In this document: in pieces, positions 59,698-64,000 of the stretch
Layout: each line of letters starts with the position of its first letter
Position numbering within the stretch: position 1 is the first letter of the stretch
Notes under the pieces: generated by a model
The model's input: the letters and a program-made list of their open reading frames with translations, nothing else
Databases searched by the model: none
Told to the model about the DNA's origin: nothing
Position numbers and translations under genes: made by a program
Origin: Ascochyta rabiei
Taxonomy: Eukaryota; Ascomycota; Dothideomycetes; Pleosporales; Didymellaceae
DNA: 64,000 nucleotides
Reading direction: 5' to 3'
Assembly (NCBI RefSeq): GCF_004011695.2
Contig: NC_082408.1
Location: 1,845,501 to 1,909,500 of the forward strand

Positions 59698-60767
59698 ATG
59701 CCAGCCCGATCGCCGCGGCGCAGCACCAACGACGTGCTCAACCAGACGGGCGTCGTGGGTGCAGCCGCCCGCTTCTGGAAGGTAGGCGCAGAGCAGCAGA
59801 GCGGACAGTCGCGTGCCCGTGCTTGTGACAGCCATTGACGCGCCCACAGCGCTCGTATGCCTCGGACTACGTCGGTCTCGCCATCCTGGTCGGCGGGTAC
59901 ATCGTAGTGCGTAGCCCGTCCGCCATGTTACAGCAACGTATGCGACTGACAAAGCAGCTCCAGATGCAGTTCCTCGCCGAGCCCTTCCACCGCATGTTCT
60001 ACCTCGACGACCTGCGCATCGCCTACCCGCACGCCGTGACGGAGCGCGTCAACGTCGCCTGGCTGTTCATCTACGCCGGCGCCGTCCCGCTCGGCGTCCT
60101 CGTTGCATGGGCGCTCGCCACCCGCCCCGGCGCCCACAAGGCCCACGTCACGCTGCTCGGCTGGCTGGTCAGCATGATCCTGACGCTGTTCCTGACCGAC
60201 GTGGTCAAGAATGCCGTTGGCCGCCCACGCCCGGATCTGCTGTCGCGCTGCAAACCCGCTCCTGGCACGCCCGCGCACACCTTGGTCACGTTCGAGGTGT
60301 GCACGGAGACGGACCACCATGTGCTGCATGACGGCTGGCGCAGTTTCCCCTCGGGGCATAGCAGCTTCTCCTTCAGCGGGCTGGGCTATCTGAGTCTGGT
60401 GATTGCGGGGCAGTGCCATGTCTATCGACCGCGGGCAGACCTGGCGCGTGTCCTGCTTGCCCTTGCGCCGCTGCTAGGCGCCGCTCTCATCGCCATCAGT
60501 CGGTGCGAGGACTACAGACACGACGTGTACGACGTGAGTGTGGGTTCGCTGCTGGGCATCTCCGTCGCCCACTACACGTACAGGCGCTACTACCCAGCGC
60601 TGAGGAGCCGCGACTGCGCTACTCCGTATCCGAACCCGGCAGACGACAAGGGCTTCGCCAAGATCAAGGACGAGGAGAGCATTAGAGGAGCGCAGGAGTT
60701 TGAGCTGGCTGGCTTCGACGAGGACGACGAGGAGAGGGAGAGCAGGCCTCTTAATGGACGAAGATGA
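59698..60767 (+). CDS. PAP2-family lipid phosphatase (DPP1-like)
   Basis: Two exons (59698..59781, 59850..60767) with a 68-nt intron give 333 residues. About six membrane spans hold the three lipid phosphate phosphatase motifs: KNAVGRPRPD (KX6RP), FPSGHSSFSFSG (PSGH) and SRCEDYRHDVYD (SRX5H with the catalytic His). This matches yeast Dpp1, a vacuolar/Golgi-type enzyme that dephosphorylates diacylglycerol pyrophosphate and phosphatidate. The acidic C-terminus (FELAGFDEDDEERESRPLNG) is cytosolic. The second motif set and order are intact, so activity is likely. The stop codon is immediately followed by a long AAG microsatellite. Confidence 0.92.
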
Positions 60768-60862
60768 TGAAGAAGAAGAAAAAGAAGAAGAAGAAGAAGA
60801 AGAAGAAGAAGAAGAAGAAGAAGAAGAAGAAGAAGAAGAAGAAGAAGAAGAAGAAGAAGAAT
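60768..60862 (+). repeat. (AAG)n microsatellite abutting the PAP2 stop codon
   Basis: About 30 nearly perfect AAG/GAA units run from just after the TGA at 60765-60767 to about 60862, with one aaaaa interruption near 60780. It forms the start of the 3' untranslated region. Confidence 0.95.
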
Positions 60863-61001
60863 AAAAGTGCTTAGCTTTGTGGACTGTGACCTCTCAGGAT
60901 GCTATCCACTGACCCCGTCATTACGATTGATATCCCGCACTCCTGACGCCCGCTCCTCGCTGTGAGTGCCACACATACACCACTCATAACAAGTCCCCTG
61001 T

Positions 61002-62399
61002 TCAATCCGTATCCCAGCTCTTCCTCCCCGTGATCCACTTGAAACTGGCACACCACCCTTCCGCCTCGCCTCGCTCCGACCTCTCCACCCACTCTACAAT
61101 CTCTTGCTGCGCACGCGCTATATCCGCCCTGACCTCCTCAGCGCTCCAAACCCGTTCTTTGTCCCCGTATTTGGTCAGCAGTCGTAGCAGACTGGCCTCA
61201 AACCCTTCCATGACGACAACCAGCATCAGCTTGCCCACCCTCTTCTGCTCTTCGTCTGCCGCCCACTGCCCCAGGGGAACGTTGACGTGGGTCGTCTTGA
61301 TGTCCGTGAAGCCTGCTTCCTCGAGGTAGGAGGGGTGCATGTAGAACAGGCCGAGCGGACGTCCGGATTTGAACGACGCTTCCATCATGGATGCGTAGAG
61401 CTTGCGCAACGTGGGTACGGGAAAGAGGGATGAGTCGGATGTTGCGTGCTCCATAGGCACGGCTCCCATGTCCCAGTCGGCGACTTCAATCCACCCGCCT
61501 GGCGATAGGCTCTTGTGGATTTCCGCGTACACTTCCTCCCAGTGTGAAAACGCGCCCTTCATGTTCCGGAGATGTATCATCTCGTACGGCTCGCTGAAGT
61601 GCCACCCAGGTTCTCGTCGCGAGTGCACATGGTAGGGGTCCATGGCAAGCGACTCGATCGAAGTCGAGGGGTGTGTCATGGATTCGTTGAACTCAATCCT
61701 TTCTGGTGATTTTGGTGGAGAAGGCAAGGGTATCCGGTTCGTCATGTCGCGGAAAAAGTCGAAGTGGGAGAGCGTCATCGCCAGATCCTCTGCATGTGCA
61801 TCGGTGCCCCAGATGTCGAGATCGTCCAGTTCCCAAGTCACATCGGCGCTACCCATAGTGGCTTCTGTCGTGTCGAGGTCCCACTGCGTCAGGTCGATGC
61901 CAACGACTGCCGCCTGTGGATGTGTCTGCGCCATTGCCACAGCCCAATGCCCCGGTCCCGTACCAAGATCCAGTATCCTCCGGGCCGAAGGCAACAGCCT
62001 CGTGGTCGTCAATCGCCCTTGCAAGGCATGTACGAATATCTGGTGTTGAAAGAACAATCGGTCTTGCTCTTTCAAGTCGCTACCAAAAACACATGGGTTG
62101 AAGTAGGTTTCATTGCCATAAGTGCGGCCATTCTCGTGTACATATTCGAGATCTTCCAATGTTACAGTGCGAACCGAACAACTGCAGAATGGTCATTAGT
62201 CGGGATATTCACTCTGTGAGAAAATCATCATGGTCTGGAAATATGACTGGACGAGATGGGGAATCATGTTTGAATTCATGTGGTATACAACTTACACGGA
62301 TTCGACAGAGGTGGAGCTCCCTGAATCAGCTCGCGAGCGTTTGGATGCGGCCGTGTCATGTCCAACCAGAGTGTCGGGATGTGGCTGTCCCCCTTCCAT
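61002..62399 (-). CDS. LaeA-like SAM-dependent methyltransferase
   Basis: Two exons, 62399..62296 and 62181..61002, are joined over a 114-nt intron (GTAAGT, ACTAATG branch, TGCAG). The product is 427 residues. The N-terminus MEGGQPHPDTLVGHDTAASK is disordered. The family start EDLEYVHENGRTYGNETYF follows, then motif I ILDLGTGPGHWAVAMAQ (SAM-binding), VVGIDLTQW and MIHLRNMKGAFSHWEEVYAE. The WIEVADWDM motif ends the Rossmann fold. This layout is shared by LaeA and its many paralogs, which regulate secondary metabolism or have unknown substrates. The number of paralogs in ascomycetes means LaeA itself cannot be claimed. No metabolite cluster lies next to it. Confidence 0.88.
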
Positions 62400-64000
62400 G
62401 GTCTCGGGAAGGAGGTCAATCTAATCCGCCTGTGAATCAAGTGGTGACGAACGTTGAGGACGTCCAAATCCTTTTACTCCGACTTGTGTCCTCTTTGAAA
62501 GTTGTGTATGCGCAATCTGAGAAGAGGGGCGCTGACTTGGATGTTGCAGACCCTCGACAATGGCGGCTCGACCGACTAGCGCATGGTCTCGTTGAGCTTG
62601 CGGAGCCTTACAGCGAAACCCAAGTTTAGTCTAACAACGAGCCGCTCCGAACTATGAGCGGTACGTCAGATTGCCGAAGGCATGACTTTTGACGTTGCAC
62701 CGAACGGCCCTGCTGACCTCCTGATTACACACCTTGAAACCTCAGTCTGAATGGACACGGGCTGCCGGCGAGAAGCGTCCATGAAGTAGCGTACTGCGCG
62801 CTAGGCATGCACCGACTCTTGAGACAGGCAGGCGGGCAGACAGACGAACACGCAGTAGCTGCAGCAGATTAAATTGCACGATGCATTGAGTTAGCTCGGA
62901 TCCTTTGTAGTATACGAAGCTGGCGTGTGCAATGTAGATCCTCGGCGCTGCGGCAAAGGTTGCGAGGATGTAAAGACGGAGGTACTCCTCGTAGTTGATA
63001 AGCTGTTCGGCGCCGTGTATGCATGCTGGGCCGCCCCTCGGGTTCTCCTAGACGGAGGGGCATGATGCTGGACCTGTGACCACGCTCGGTGTAGCCTGAG
63101 TATGGTGCACCTTACTGGCTCCGAAGACTTATCGTAAGACCGGTCTTAGGCTCGGTGAGCCTTGGCTACCAGAAGTGAGGCATTTAGCTGCATATCTCTT
63201 CCAGAACGTGATGGACCAAGCAGGCGTTTGAGGAGCAGTAGCTCGAATTTGAGTGGGGTGATCGACGCTCACATCCAGCAGAAGCCCTGGAAAGCAGTAG
63301 CAGAATGTTCACAATCGAGATCAGTGGAGAGCTGGACGACTTGGGTTTCGAAGCAAGCTGGGTACCGGGTTTGTTGTTGCAATTGTCTTGAGATTTCGAT
63401 TTGGTGTGGATGAACATAGGGCTCTGCTTCGGAGATTATACCCCATACTGATCCAACGCAAAGGTAAGGAGGCGCTGCACATCCATGCTGCTGGGAGGAG
63501 GTGTGACACGGTCCTGAGGTGATTGGATCAAGGCGCGCCACTGCTCTGTTGCTGGCATCGTTGCCGCTGCCAAAGCGGTCGCTGGGATGTGAGAACCCGT
63601 TCCGGCTTTGCCGGACCAACGAGCTGGGTAACGCCATGAATCAGGGTGTGGTGATGGAACACTGCATAGTGTCAATGGTTCAAAGAAGTATGAGGGTGGT
63701 CACGAAGTGGCGTAGGAGGAAACTAGAAAAGAGGGGGATGGCACTGCAAGGCTACGTCAGGGTCCGAATCGATAAGCTCAAAGACAGCAATGCATCCAAG
63801 GTACAACCTGTTCGTTATGCGACGATCGTTTATTATGCTTGCATCCGTGTAACAACAGCGCACAGTGGCTAGCCCCAGCAGATTGCTTATGCACACTGAC
63901 TAATGCATCTTCTATGACTATTGAAGGGGGGTCTCCCAACTCTTGACTCTTGGTTTCGGTCCTAATCTCCATGTCCCTCCATTCGAGTCTTTGCTCGTGT
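62400..64000. other. Gene-poor right end of the window
   Basis: About 1.6 kb. It contains the upstream region of the methyltransferase gene. Short open frames on both strands have no domain and no coherent exon chain; I see no repeats, RNA genes or transposon ends. Confidence 0.4.

Noticed and set aside
62869..63972. Short frames at the right end as a transposon or effector gene
   Set aside because: No transposase motif, terminal repeats, signal peptide or exon chain could be supported.

Overview
The window is eukaryotic nuclear DNA from a filamentous ascomycete (Pezizomycotina, most likely a dothideomycete; the class is an inference). The reasons are densely packed genes on both strands, introns of about 46-114 nt with GT...AG ends and CTAAC/CTGAC-like branch sites, and a gene set of one-to-one fungal housekeeping orthologs. 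There are no operons, Shine-Dalgarno sites, CRISPR arrays or phage genes. I rebuilt exon structures by hand from splice sites and reading frame; every spliced total given is divisible by three.

Layout. 1-361: 5' end of ERG3 (C-5 sterol desaturase), cut by the window edge. 1341-3200: DHA1-type MFS transporter. 4176-9568: INO80 ATPase with a His-rich tandem-repeat N-terminus. 10586-11709: BRX1 (60S ribosome assembly). 11843-14279: an F-box/DUF-like gene and an F-box gene. 14698-16147: HTD2-like mitochondrial hotdog dehydratase. 16687-20000: C78-family ubiquitin peptidase (ZUP1/Mug105-like) plus a coding block of unclear ownership. 20258-21502: CWC2 splicing factor. 23390-25741 and 31457-33350: two large multi-membrane-span fungal proteins of unknown function, flanking an SDR and VPS18. 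33622-35242: two small unassigned genes. 35415-36934: Ytp1/DUF2427 membrane protein, divergent from a SWI5-domain recombination gene (37246-39160). 40072-40404: a small protein with a clear TATA box. 40840-43606: RAD14 (XPA) and peptidyl-tRNA hydrolase, divergent. 43864-51221: Cut12-like spindle-pole protein and GCN2 kinase, divergent. 51491-53093: methionine aminopeptidase 2. 53280-54240: a decayed GH18 chitinase. 54491-54871: a MITE with 63-bp inverted repeats and TA target-site duplications. 56026-58633: Zn2Cys6 transcription factor. 59698-60767: PAP2 lipid phosphatase. 61002-62399: LaeA-like methyltransferase. 62400-64000: no gene recognised.

Most genes are core cell functions: chromatin, ribosome assembly, splicing, vacuolar tethering, DNA repair, translation control, N-terminal protein processing and lipid metabolism. 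They are neighbours by synteny rather than members of one pathway, and I see no secondary-metabolite cluster. The accessory part is about 53.2-56.0 kb (dead chitinase, MITE, long gene-poor stretch), with further gene-poor DNA at 21.5-23.4 kb and 62.4-64.0 kb.

Nothing here is a convincing undescribed system. The observations most worth checking are the coding block attached to the C78 peptidase, the MITE, the INO80 His-rich minisatellite, a possible second Swi5 motif inside the SWI5 gene, and introns whose retention would truncate a VPS18 RING domain or a transcription factor.
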